A DNA stretch of 18,232 nucleotides from AP-15 sp036500965 (GTDB lineage Bacteria; Pseudomonadota; Alphaproteobacteria; ATCC43930; CGMCC-115725): NCBI GenBank assembly GCA_036500965.1, contig DASYBC010000014.1:1-18232 (forward strand), written 5' to 3'. The position numbers and the translations under genes were made by a program. Positions 1 to 7,080 of the stretch are shown one piece after another. The notes beneath the pieces were generated by a model that saw nothing but the letters and a program-made list of their open reading frames with translations, searched no databases and was not told the DNA's origin. Each line of letters opens with the position of its first letter. Position 1 is the first letter of the stretch.

Positions 1-306
1 CGTACCGTCCACCGGCATCCGCGCTCGGTGCGGGCTGACCATAAGAAATCAGAATTCCAGGCCTCAGCGGTCGCCGATCGGCAACCGCAGGATCACTCGG
101 GCTCACCCTCGCCGTCGTCCAGCGCCCCGCCGATGTCACCCCTCGCCCGAGTTTTTCAACGGTATCGTGAGGATTTGCAACACGGCCAGAAAATCGACGG
201 GCTGACCATACAGAACCCGTTCGCGTCCCTCTGAGCGCCGGGAGCGGCCGGCGAGCCGATTCGAGTGGTGCTGGTCACGGCTCGCCCGAGCGCCTAAATT
301 CCGGCC
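1..306. other. Leading region without a confident gene
   Basis: I see no convincing coding sequence here. A GTG-initiated frame of 68 codons (28-234) is low in complexity and resembles no family I know. A 13-bp direct repeat, CGGGCTGACCATA, occurs at 31-43 and 198-210. In many alphaproteobacteria tpiA lies just upstream of secG, but I do not see its C-terminus. The region probably holds the secG promoter, but no clear -35/-10 pair stands out. Confidence 0.5.
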
Positions 307-693
307 ATGATCATTCTGATTCTCGTGCTTCACATCATGATCGCGATCTCGCTCGTCGGGGTCATCCTGCTGCAAAAGAGCGAGGGCGGCGGGCTCGGCA
401 TCGGCGGCAGCACCGGCGGCATGTCGGGCTTCATGACCGGGCGCTCGACCGCGAACCTGCTGACCAGGGCGACCGCGATCCTCGCCGCGGCTTTTATGAC
501 GACAAGCGTGCTGCTGGTGGTTCTGCACAACCGCCAGCGCGCGGCGCCGTCGATCATCGGCCCAAGCGCGCCGGCCGGCCCTGTCGTGCCGCTTTCCCCA
601 GGTGCTCCGGCCGCGCCGGCGGCGCCGGTTACGCCGGGGGCACCCGCGGCACCCCCAGCTCCAGGCGCTCCAAGCGCTCCGCTGGCGCATTGA
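307..693 (+). CDS. secG: Preprotein translocase subunit SecG
   Basis: SecG is the small inner-membrane subunit of the SecYEG translocon, which assists SecA-driven export of unfolded proteins. The 128-residue product has a first membrane helix at about residues 1-22, followed by the family loop LLQKSEGGGLGIGG (21-34). Next comes a Gly/Ser/Met-rich stretch and a second membrane helix at about 51-73. The tail from about residue 80 is Pro/Ala-rich with GAPxAP-like units and no charged structure. Such low-complexity tails are common in alphaproteobacterial SecG and make this protein longer than the 110 residues of E. coli SecG. The ATG at 307 places the first helix at the N-terminus as expected; no strong ribosome binding site is visible. 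pyrG follows after 92 bp on the same strand, the usual alphaproteobacterial arrangement. The identification rests on topology, the LLQKSEGGG motif and the neighbour. Confidence 0.93.
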   Translation: MIILILVLHIMIAISLVGVILLQKSEGGGLGIGGSTGGMSGFMTGRSTANLLTRATAILAAAFMTTSVLLVVLHNRQRAAPSIIGPSAPAGPVVPLSPGAPAAPAAPVTPGAPAAPPAPGAPSAPLAH

Positions 694-785
694 GCGGCGA
701 GCGCGGCCCCGCCAGCCTCGGCGACTGCCCTTCTCAGCCATTTACCAATGGGATTAGGCGGCCGGATGCTGTAGGCTGAGATTCC

Positions 786-2414
786 ATGACGCGGTTCATC
801 TTTATTACCGGCGGCGTGGTCTCCTCTCTGGGCAAGGGCTTGTCGGCGGCGGCGCTCGGCGCGCTCTTGCAGGCGCGCGGGTTCAGGGTCAGGCTGCGCA
901 AGCTCGACCCCTACCTCAACGTCGATCCCGGGACGATGAGCCCGTATCAGCACGGCGAGGTCTACGTCACCGACGACGGCGCCGAGACCGACCTCGACCT
1001 CGGCCATTACGAGCGCTATGTCGGCGTCGCCGCACGGCGCAGCGATTCGGTCACGACCGGCCGCATCTATTCGACCGTGATCGGCCGCGAGCGCCGTGGC
1101 GAGTATCTCGGCGCCACGGTCCAGGTCATCCCGCACGTCACCGACGCGATCAAGGAGTTCATCCAGGCCGATCTCGATGGCGAGGATTTTGTGCTGTGCG
1201 AGATCGGCGGCACGGTCGGAGACATCGAGAGCCTGCCGTTCCTCGAGGCGATTCGCCAGCTTGGGTATGAGCTCGGCCGCGAGCGCGTCATGTTCGTGCA
1301 CCTGACCCTGGTGCCCTATATCCCCGCGGCGGGCGAGCTGAAAACCAAGCCGACCCAGCATTCGACCAAGGAGCTGCTGGGCCTCGGCATCCAGCCGGAT
1401 ATCCTGTTATGCCGCTGCGACCGGCCGATCCCTCCGGGTGCCCGCAAAAAGATCGCGCTCTTCTGCAACCTGCGCGAAAACCGGGCGATCCCAGCCCTCG
1501 ACAGCGACACGATCTATGCAGTGCCCGCCGCCTACCACGCCGAGGGGCTCGATCGTGAGGTATGCCGGCATTTCGGCCTTGACGCGCCGGAACCCGACCT
1601 CGCACGCTGGAACGAGATCGTCAGCCTGATCCATAAGCCCGAGGGACGGGTGACGATCGCCGTCGTCGGCAAATATACCCATCTGCCGGACAGCTACAAA
1701 TCCTTGGCCGAGGCGATGACCCATGGCGGGCTCGCCAACAATGTCGGGATCGACCTCGACTGGATCGATTCGGAGGTGTTCGAGGCCGAGGCCGAGGCGG
1801 TGCGTCAGCTCGAAGGGGTGCACGGCATTCTCGTTCCCGGCGGCTTTGGCGAGCGCGGCACGCCCGGCATGATCGAGGCCGCGCGCTTTGCCCGCGAGCG
1901 CCGGGTGCCCTATTTCGGCATCTGCTTTGGCATGCACATGGCGGTGATCGAGGCGGCGCGAGACTTGGCCGACCTGCCCGGCGCCGGCTCGACCGAATTC
2001 GGGCCGTGCCTGCATCCGGTCGTCGGGCTGATGACCGAGTGGACCCGCGGCAACACCATCGAGCGGCGCAACTCGAACGAAGATCTCGGCGGCACGATGC
2101 GGCTCGGCGCCTACCCCGCGGTGCTGGCGCCGGGCAGCCGGGTCGCCACGATCTATGGCGCCGACCAGATCAGCGAGCGCCATCGCCACCGCTACGAGAT
2201 CAACATCGGCTACAAGGGGCGGCTGGAAGCGGCTGGTCTGCGGTTCTCCGGCATGTCGCCGGACGGCATTCTGCCCGAAATCGTCGAGCTGCCCCACCAC
2301 CCGTGGTACATCGGCGTGCAGTTTCACCCCGAGCTCAAATCGACCCCGTTCGCGCCGCACCCGCTCTTCGCCTCGTTCGTCCGCGCCGCCCGCGACCAGT
2401 CGCGGCTGGTTTAA
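786..2414 (+). CDS. pyrG: CTP synthase (glutamine-hydrolysing)
   Basis: PyrG converts UTP to CTP using ATP and glutamine-derived ammonia, the last step of de novo CTP synthesis. The 542-residue protein has the normal family length. The N-terminal synthetase domain opens with the P-loop-like ITGGVVSSLGKG (7-18). The expected Mg-binding acidic residues are D71 (in TDLDLGHYER) and E139 (in CEIGGTVGDIE). The C-terminal class I glutamine amidotransferase domain has the nucleophile C380 (in YFGICFGMHM) and completes its triad with H514 and E516 (in QFHPE). No key residue is missing, so it should be fully active, as a cytoplasmic tetramer by family knowledge. It lies between secG and kdsA; the CTP it makes feeds CMP-Kdo formation downstream of KdsA. 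The ATG start at 786 gives the canonical MTRFIFITGG N-terminus. Confidence 0.98.
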   Translation: MTRFIFITGGVVSSLGKGLSAAALGALLQARGFRVRLRKLDPYLNVDPGTMSPYQHGEVYVTDDGAETDLDLGHYERYVGVAARRSDSVTTGRIYSTVIGRERRGEYLGATVQVIPHVTDAIKEFIQADLDGEDFVLCEIGGTVGDIESLPFLEAIRQLGYELGRERVMFVHLTLVPYIPAAGELKTKPTQHSTKELLGLGIQPDILLCRCDRPIPPGARKKIALFCNLRENRAIPALDSDTIYAVPAAYHAEGLDREVCRHFGLDAPEPDLARWNEIVSLIHKPEGRVTIAVVGKYTHLPDSYKSLAEAMTHGGLANNVGIDLDWIDSEVFEAEAEAVRQLEGVHGILVPGGFGERGTPGMIEAARFARERRVPYFGICFGMHMAVIEAARDLADLPGAGSTEFGPCLHPVVGLMTEWTRGNTIERRNSNEDLGGTMRLGAYPAVLAPGSRVATIYGADQISERHRHRYEINIGYKGRLEAAGLRFSGMSPDGILPEIVELPHHPWYIGVQFHPELKSTPFAPHPLFASFVRAARDQSRLV

Positions 2415-2443
2415 GGGAAGGTGGACGACATGAACCCGGTCCA

Positions 2444-2533
2444 TGTCATTGCGAGCGCAGCGCGGCAATCTCTCGCCGCCGGCGACCCGCATCGCCGGGA
2501 TTGCTTCGTCGCCTGCGGCTCCTCGCAATGACA
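2444..2533. repeat. 90-bp palindromic interspersed repeat (REP-like)
   Basis: The element is bounded by a perfect 12-bp inverted repeat: TGTCATTGCGAG at 2444-2455 and CTCGCAATGACA at 2522-2533. A second inner pair is GCAATC (2465-2470) with GATTGC (2499-2504). The motif CATTGCGAGCGnAGCGnnGCAATC is familiar from short interspersed palindromes scattered through many alphaproteobacterial genomes; that part is from general knowledge, as only one copy lies in this window. It sits in the 160-bp pyrG-kdsA spacer and can fold into a long hairpin in RNA. Both strands stay open across it in several frames, which creates spurious extensions of neighbouring reading frames. Confidence 0.85.
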
Positions 2534-2574
2534 ATCTACGAGCGGCCCCAGCGGTCGAGTTTTGGATCAAAGCT

Positions 2575-3411
2575 ATGACCCCGCGCCACATCACCATCGG
2601 CGACATCACGATCGGCAACGATCTGCCGCTGGTGTTTATTGTCGGGCCGAACACGCTCGAATCTCGCGCGCACGCTTTGGAAATCAGCGCCGCGCTGGCC
2701 GAGATCGCGGCCAAGCTGAACATCGCTCTGATCTACAAGACCTCGTTCGACAAGGCGAACCGCTCCTCGCTGGCCGGCGCGCGCGGCATCGGGCTCGATG
2801 CCGGGTTGCCGATCCTCGCCGAAATTCGCGAGAAGACCCGCCTGCCGGTGCTGACCGACGTGCACGAAAAAGAGCAATGCGCGCGGGTGGCGGAAGTTGC
2901 CGATGTCCTGCAAACCCCGGCGTTTCTGTGCCGCCAAACCGATCTGCTGCTGGCCGCGGGCCGAACGGGCAAGCCGGTCAACGTCAAAAAGGGCCAGTTC
3001 CTCGCACCCTGGGACATGGCCAATGTCGCGGCCAAGATCGCCTCGACCGGTAACGAGCAGATCCTGCTGTGCGAACGCGGCGCCAGCTTCGGCTACAACA
3101 CATTGATCGCCGACATGCGCGCCTTGCCGATCATGGCGCGCACCGGCTATCCGGTGGTGTTCGACGCAACCCACGCCGTGGCGCAGCCGGGCGGTCTTGG
3201 CGACCGCTCGGGAGGCGAGCGCGAATTCGGTCCGGTTCTGGCCCGCGCGGCAGTGGCGGTCGGCGTCGCCGCCATCTTCATCGAGACGCATCAGGACCCC
3301 GACCGCGCGCCCTGTGAAGGGCAGACGATGCTGCCGCTGCGCGCGATCCCAGCATTGCTCGGAGAGCTGGCCGCCTTCGACCGCCTCGCCAAATCGCGCG
3401 CCCGCGAATGA
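2575..3411 (+). CDS. kdsA: 3-deoxy-8-phosphooctulonate (Kdo-8-P) synthase
   Basis: KdsA condenses phosphoenolpyruvate with arabinose-5-phosphate to give Kdo-8-phosphate, the precursor of the inner-core sugar of lipopolysaccharide. The 278-residue product carries the family blocks YKTSFDKANRSS, LTDVHE, QTPAFLCRQTDLL, VNVKKGQFLAPWDM, CERGASFGYNTL and FDATHAVAQPGG. Asn26 (in GPNTLES) stands where metal-dependent enzymes have Cys, so this looks like the metal-independent class represented by E. coli. H200 and E237 match E. coli H202 and E239. The residue matching E. coli D250 is E248 (in PCEGQTM), an unusual Asp-to-Glu change. I place the start at ATG 2575 because MTPRHITIGDITIGNDLP aligns with the family N-terminus. 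The in-frame ATG at 2443 would add 44 residues, largely translated from the palindromic repeat. zapE follows in convergent orientation. Confidence 0.95.
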   Translation: MTPRHITIGDITIGNDLPLVFIVGPNTLESRAHALEISAALAEIAAKLNIALIYKTSFDKANRSSLAGARGIGLDAGLPILAEIREKTRLPVLTDVHEKEQCARVAEVADVLQTPAFLCRQTDLLLAAGRTGKPVNVKKGQFLAPWDMANVAAKIASTGNEQILLCERGASFGYNTLIADMRALPIMARTGYPVVFDATHAVAQPGGLGDRSGGEREFGPVLARAAVAVGVAAIFIETHQDPDRAPCEGQTMLPLRAIPALLGELAAFDRLAKSRARE

Positions 3412-3467
3412 GGCCTGACGTGATCGCCCCAGCCTCACCGAGGAAAGGGGGTGGGTGAGGAGGCCTC
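3410..3467. terminator. Nested inverted repeats in the convergent kdsA/zapE spacer
   Basis: CCTCACC (3433-3439) pairs with GGTGAGG (3454-3460). Immediately outside the right arm, AGGCCTC (3461-3467) pairs with GAGGCCT (3410-3416), which overlaps the kdsA stop. The structure could form from either strand and fits a bidirectional transcript end between convergent genes. No T-tract follows, so intrinsic termination is an inference only. Confidence 0.35.
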
Positions 3468-3477
3468 GCTTGGCGTC

Positions 3478-3496
3478 CGCCTGCTTCGGCCAGGCG
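3478..3496. terminator. GC-rich hairpin downstream of zapE
   Basis: CGCCTG (3478-3483) and CAGGCG (3491-3496) form a 6-bp stem around CTTCGGC, which contains a C(TTCG)G tetraloop-like core. It lies 19 bp beyond the zapE stop on the minus strand and could help end the zapE transcript. There is no T-run on either side. Confidence 0.3.
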
Positions 3497-3515
3497 CGGG
3501 CGCAGCCGCCTATTG

Positions 3516-4649
3516 CTAGCGTCGCGGGCGGTTGGCGATGTAATCCTCGCTCTGCATCTCGTTGAGGCGCGAGACGGTGCGCCGGAACTCGAAGCTGCCG
3601 TCGCCGGCAACGAAAATTTCTTCGGGCGGCCCCTCGGCCGAGGCGATCAGCAGGGCTCGCGCGTCATAGAGCGTGTCGATCAGGATGTTGAAGCGGCGCG
3701 CCTCGTCGCGCTGTTCACGCCCGAGACGAGGGATGCCCTCGACGATGATCGCCCCGAACCGCTCGGCGAGCGCCAGGTAATCGGCGGCGCCAAGCGGCTT
3801 GGCGCAGAGATCGGCAAAGCTGAACCAGGCGAGGCTGCGCGCGGCGCGCGGGACCGCGAGCGGGCGCGCCTTAACCATCAGGCTGGTCGGCTCTCCCGGC
3901 ACACCGTCGCTCAGCTCCTCAAAAATCGCGTTTAAGGCCCGGTGCGCCGCTTCCCCGAGTGGATGATAGTAGACCCGCTTACCGTGGATTCGAGCGAGGC
4001 GATAGTCGCGGCCGCTGTCAAGCTCGAGCACATAGAGCTTGCGTTTGAGCAGCGCGACAAACGGCAAAAACCGGTCGCGGTGCAAGCCATGCTGGTACAG
4101 TTCGTCGGGGGCGCGGTTCGAGGTCGCCACGACCACGATCCCGGCGTCGAACAGCGCGGCAAACAGCCGATCGAGGATCATCGCATCGGCAATGTTGTCG
4201 ACCTGGAACTCGTCAAAGCATAAAAGCGTCGCTTCGGCCGCGATGTCGGCCGCGACCTTCGCGATCGGCTCGCGGGTCCTGTCCCGACGCTCCTGCTCGA
4301 TGCGATCGTGCACCTCGAGCATGAAAGCGTGAAAATGCACCCGCCGTTTGCGCGGCCCCGGCGCCGTGGCAAAGAACAGGTCCATCAGCATCGATTTGCC
4401 GCGCCCGACCGGGCCGCACAGATAGAGCCCCATCGGGGCGTGGGCGCCGCTGTGCTCGGCAAGGCCAAAGCGGGCAAGCCAGCCGTGCAGCCCTGATTCG
4501 GGACGGTAATCGAGCAGCGCCCGATAAAGGCTCTGCAGCTGCTCGACCGCCAGCTGCTGCGCCGGATCGGGTTCGAGCCGGCCTTCTTGGCGCAGCGCGC
4601 GATAGGCCGCCATCGGCTCGGACGCCGAACCCAGATCGAGCGCATTCAT
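3516..4649 (-). CDS. zapE: Cell division protein ZapE (AFG1-like ATPase)
   Basis: ZapE is an AAA+-type ATPase related to mitochondrial AFG1/LACE1. In E. coli it associates with the division ring under stress or low oxygen; other family members act in membrane-protein quality control. The 377-residue protein has Walker A GPVGRGKS (79-86), Walker B LLCFDEFQV with the DE pair at 146-147, and a sensor-like VVVATSNRAPDELY starting near residue 172. The blocks DNIADAMILDRLF and GLHRDRFLPF are typical of the family. The C-terminal half contains YYHPLG and a GIPRLGREQRDEARRFNILIDTLYD-type region that matches AFG1 proteins. I chose the start at 4649 (MNALDLGS) because the family N-terminus begins close to it; the much longer upstream open frame runs antisense over DUF6494 and rmuC and is not credible. 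It is convergent with kdsA and divergent from the DUF6494 gene. Confidence 0.94.
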   Translation of the reverse strand: MNALDLGSASEPMAAYRALRQEGRLEPDPAQQLAVEQLQSLYRALLDYRPESGLHGWLARFGLAEHSGAHAPMGLYLCGPVGRGKSMLMDLFFATAPGPRKRRVHFHAFMLEVHDRIEQERRDRTREPIAKVAADIAAEATLLCFDEFQVDNIADAMILDRLFAALFDAGIVVVATSNRAPDELYQHGLHRDRFLPFVALLKRKLYVLELDSGRDYRLARIHGKRVYYHPLGEAAHRALNAIFEELSDGVPGEPTSLMVKARPLAVPRAARSLAWFSFADLCAKPLGAADYLALAERFGAIIVEGIPRLGREQRDEARRFNILIDTLYDARALLIASAEGPPEEIFVAGDGSFEFRRTVSRLNEMQSEDYIANRPRR

Positions 4650-4790
4650 GGAGAACCGGTGTAATCGGCAGACATTGCGCCGCAGCGCGGGTGGGGGCAG
4701 GCTGCTGGGGATATTGCGGGGTGCGGGCGTGGGGTCTACTTGACCCAAGGCCGAGGCGCAACCCGGTCGCGGCGTCGAGGAGGGACGGCA

Positions 4791-4997
4791 ATGAACGAGG
4801 ATCGCTTCAATATCGATATCCGCAGCTTTCTGAAGGTCGTGGGCGTCACCTCGCAGCGCGAGGTCGAGCGGGCGGTGCGCGCAGCGCTCGCCGATGGCAC
4901 GCTCGCCGAGAATGCCATGCTGAAGCCGCGGATGACCCTGTCGGTCCCCGAGCTCGGGCTCGAGCACGTCATCGAGGGCGAAATCGAGCTGGAGTAG
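4791..4997 (+). CDS. DUF6494 family small protein
   Basis: This gene encodes a 68-residue, acidic, soluble-looking protein that begins MNEDRFNIDIRSFLKVVGV. It continues with SQREVERAVRAAL, a likely amphipathic helix, and ends in HVIEGEIELE. The pattern (N-terminal FNxDIRxFLKxVGVTSQREIE, C-terminal short strands) matches small alphaproteobacterial proteins catalogued as DUF6494, whose function is unknown to me. The start at 4791 is supported by a strong ribosome binding site, GAGGAGGGA, about 6 nt upstream; an in-frame ATG at 4740 lacks one and would add an Arg-rich, low-quality extension. No signal peptide or metal motif is visible. It is divergent from zapE, and rmuC follows 142 bp downstream with its own promoter. 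Confidence 0.82.
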   Translation: MNEDRFNIDIRSFLKVVGVTSQREVERAVRAALADGTLAENAMLKPRMTLSVPELGLEHVIEGEIELE

Positions 4998-5073
4998 CCG
5001 GCGGCAGGGCAACCGTTCGAAGCGTGCTGCGGATTGCCGTCGCGGTCGCCGGGAACAATCATCGAACACCTGA

Positions 5074-5102
5074 TTGACATCCGATAGCGTTCTAGATATG
5101 TT
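5074..5102 (+). promoter_or_regulatory. Sigma70-type promoter for rmuC
   Basis: A perfect -35 hexamer TTGACA (5074-5079) is followed by a 17-nt spacer and TATGTT (5097-5102), which matches four of six positions of TATAAT. Transcription would start near 5109, giving a leader of about 30 nt before the rmuC ATG. It lies in a true intergenic gap, which supports the call. Confidence 0.65.
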
Positions 5103-5108
5103 CGAGCT

Positions 5109-5127
5109 CCTCGCCGACAGCGCGAGG
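5109..5127 (+). promoter_or_regulatory. Hairpin in the rmuC leader over the Shine-Dalgarno-like site
   Basis: CCTCGC (5109-5114) pairs perfectly with GCGAGG (5122-5127) around a 7-nt loop, CGACAGC. The right arm contains the GAGG that is the best Shine-Dalgarno candidate, although its 12-nt spacing to the ATG at 5140 is long. The stem begins where the transcript is predicted to start. It could limit translation or protect the 5' end; this is an inference from sequence only. Confidence 0.4.
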
Positions 5128-5139
5128 TAGCGAGCAGGT

Positions 5140-6624
5140 ATGGAACCGTTATTCCTGGCACTGACCATCGTAACCGCCTGCGGGGCGGCTGGGGCGGCAT
5201 GGCTGGTCGCCAGCATCAAATTGCGCGCTGCGGCGGCGCAAGCAGCGCAGCTAAAGGATTGCCTGGCCAAGACCGCCGCCGATCTCGCTGCGGCGCGACA
5301 TGAAGCGAACATCTGGCGCACCCAGGCAGAAAGCGACGGCAAGGCGCGGGCAGTCGCCGAAGCATCGGCATCTCGCATCGCCGCTCTCGAAGCTGCCTGC
5401 GAGGATCTGCGAATTCGGCTCACCGCATCCGCCGCAACGAACTCCGCTCTCGAAGCGAGGTTGGTGGAGCAGGAGCAAGGGTATCGTGAGAAGGTCGCCG
5501 CGCTGACTGCAATCCGTGCCGATATAGAGAGCAAATTCAAGGTCATCGCGAGCGAGAGCCTGCGCGGCAATCAGGCCGCCTTTTTGCAGATCGCCAACGA
5601 AACCTTCGATAAGCACAAGCAGGGCGCGACAGCCGAGCTGAATACGCTGATTTCGCCGATTCGCGAGACGCTGCAGACGTATCAGCGTCATCTGGCCGAG
5701 CTTGAAAAGGAGAGGGCCGAGAGCGGCGGCGCGCTCTCCGCCGAGCTGAAAAACGTCGTCGACGGGCAGAACGCCGTCCGCACCGAAACATCAAGGCTCG
5801 TCAATGCGCTTCGGGCGGCGCCAAAGACCCGCGGTCGGTGGGGCGAGAACACATTGCGCAATGTGCTGGAGCTTGCCGGGCTGAGCGCCTACTGCGACTT
5901 CACGGTAGAGCAAAGCTACCTGCGCGACGGCGCGCTCTCGCGACCCGACGTGGTGATCCGCCTTCCCGGCGGGCGCAGCATCATCGTCGATGCGAAGACT
6001 TCGATGGCGGCCTATCTCGACGCGGTCGACGCGGTCGATGAAGCCGAACGCGAGCGTCACCTCGTGCTGCATGCCCAGCAGCTGCGTGCCCAGGCAAGGC
6101 TGCTTGCTGGAAAGGCCTATTGGGACGGCCTGACGCAGACCCCGGATTACGTGGTGATGTTTGTCCCTGGCGAGAACTTCTATGCGGCGGCGGCCGAACG
6201 CGATCCCGATCTGTTCGAGTCTGCCGCCGCGCAACGCGTCCTGATCGTGACCCCCGCGACGCTGATAGCGCTCGCCAAGGCGGTCGCTTATGGCTGGCGT
6301 CAGGAAAAAGTCGCAGAAAATGCAAAGCGCGTTCACGAGCTCGGGCGAGATCTTTACAAGCGCCTATCGGTCATCGGCGGCCATGTCGTGGGGCTCGGCG
6401 GCAGCCTGACCACGAGCATTCGCAAATACAACGATTTCATCGGCAGCCTGGAAAGCTCGGTCATGCCGCAGGCGCGACGGTTCAACGAGTTCGAGGTCGA
6501 AGGCACCAGCGCAGATTTGCCGCTGCTGAGGCCTGTCGAGCTCGAACCGAGACGATTGCGAACCGATCGCGATATTTCGTTCGCCGCGCTCCCCTATGAT
6601 GCGGCGCCCGAAGCCGCTTGCTAG
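5140..6624 (+). CDS. rmuC: DNA recombination protein RmuC
   Basis: RmuC limits recombination-associated rearrangements such as inversions at short inverted repeats, and its core has a predicted PD-(D/E)XK nuclease-like fold. The 494-residue protein starts with a membrane anchor at about residues 3-26 (LFLALTIVTACGAAGAAWLV). A long Ala/Glu/Arg-rich coiled-coil region follows to about residue 215. The RmuC core begins near RGRWGENTLRNVLELAGL (231-248). The nuclease-like motif is RPDVVIRLPGG...IIVDAKTS with D270, D284 and K286. Further family blocks are DYVVMFVPGENFYAAA, LIVTPATLIALAKAVAYGWRQEK and the C-terminal LGRDLYKRL...GGSLTTSIRKYNDFIGSLE. Length and order match the family. It has its own promoter and a leader hairpin and appears monocistronic; the downstream genes are on the opposite strand. 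Confidence 0.95.
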   Translation: MEPLFLALTIVTACGAAGAAWLVASIKLRAAAAQAAQLKDCLAKTAADLAAARHEANIWRTQAESDGKARAVAEASASRIAALEAACEDLRIRLTASAATNSALEARLVEQEQGYREKVAALTAIRADIESKFKVIASESLRGNQAAFLQIANETFDKHKQGATAELNTLISPIRETLQTYQRHLAELEKERAESGGALSAELKNVVDGQNAVRTETSRLVNALRAAPKTRGRWGENTLRNVLELAGLSAYCDFTVEQSYLRDGALSRPDVVIRLPGGRSIIVDAKTSMAAYLDAVDAVDEAERERHLVLHAQQLRAQARLLAGKAYWDGLTQTPDYVVMFVPGENFYAAAAERDPDLFESAAAQRVLIVTPATLIALAKAVAYGWRQEKVAENAKRVHELGRDLYKRLSVIGGHVVGLGGSLTTSIRKYNDFIGSLESSVMPQARRFNEFEVEGTSADLPLLRPVELEPRRLRTDRDISFAALPYDAAPEAAC

Positions 6625-6695
6625 GCACGCCCACAACGGCGGCGGCCCGCATGCCCCAACGGACGGGTTGCTTGGGACGGATTGCTTGGCACGGG

Positions 6696-7055
6696 TTACT
6701 TGGCGGCGGTCACCATGATTTCGACCAGGATTTCGGGTCGCGCCAGATCGGCTTTGACGCAGGCACGGGCCGGCGGGTTCTGAGGATCGACCCAGGCGTT
6801 CCACACCGAGTTCATCTCGGCGAACAGCGCCATGTCCTTGATCCACAAATTGGCCGACAGCAGGTTCGATTTGCTGGTCCCAGCCTGGGCCAGATAGGCG
6901 TCGATCTTGTCCAGAATCTGTTTGGTCTGGCCCTTGATGTCCTGCGCCGAATCGCTCGCGGTCAGCCCGGCGAGATAGACCGTGTCGCCGCGCACCACGC
7001 AGCGGCTCATCCGGGGCCCGGGCGGCTGGGTCAAATCTATGCGGCGGATGTCCAT
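6696..7055 (-). CDS. RidA (YjgF/YER057c/UK114) family protein
   Basis: RidA-fold proteins form trimers. The archetype hydrolyses reactive enamine/imine intermediates from pyridoxal-phosphate enzymes, while other subgroups act in amine or nucleobase catabolism. This 119-residue protein has the family pattern: GDTVYLAGLTA (23-33), QTKQILDKIDAYLAQAG (43-59), LLSANLWIKDM (65-75), and PPARACVKADLARPEILVEI (94-113). Arg97 sits in the RACV block that binds the substrate carboxylate in RidA, and Glu112 in VEI matches the conserved acidic position. The start at 7055 follows an excellent ribosome binding site (AGGAGGAGGG on the minus strand). The sequence looks more like an accessory Rid subgroup than classical RidA, since the usual N-terminal APxAIGPYSQ motif is replaced by QPPGPRMSRCV. 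The substrate is therefore not assignable. It follows the cupin gene after a 59-bp gap holding a small direct repeat. Confidence 0.9.
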   Translation of the reverse strand: MDIRRIDLTQPPGPRMSRCVVRGDTVYLAGLTASDSAQDIKGQTKQILDKIDAYLAQAGTSKSNLLSANLWIKDMALFAEMNSVWNAWVDPQNPPARACVKADLARPEILVEIMVTAAK

Positions 7056-7080
7056 GGCTCCCTCCTCCTGTCGATGCCAG

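Noticed and set aside
28..234. 68-codon frame at the left edge
   Set aside because: It has a GTG start, no ribosome binding site and a low-complexity Ser/Pro composition; no family resemblance.
2430..2531. 33-codon ATG frame running through the palindromic repeat after pyrG
   Set aside because: It consists largely of repeat sequence and has no independent sign of coding.
1407..2723. Minus-strand open frame of 438 codons opposite pyrG
   Set aside because: It is antisense to an intact pyrG and crosses the palindromic repeat; no recognisable protein signature.
4650..5570. 307-codon upstream extension of zapE on the minus strand
   Set aside because: It overlaps the DUF6494 gene, the rmuC promoter and the start of rmuC; the ZapE family N-terminus fits the ATG at 4649.
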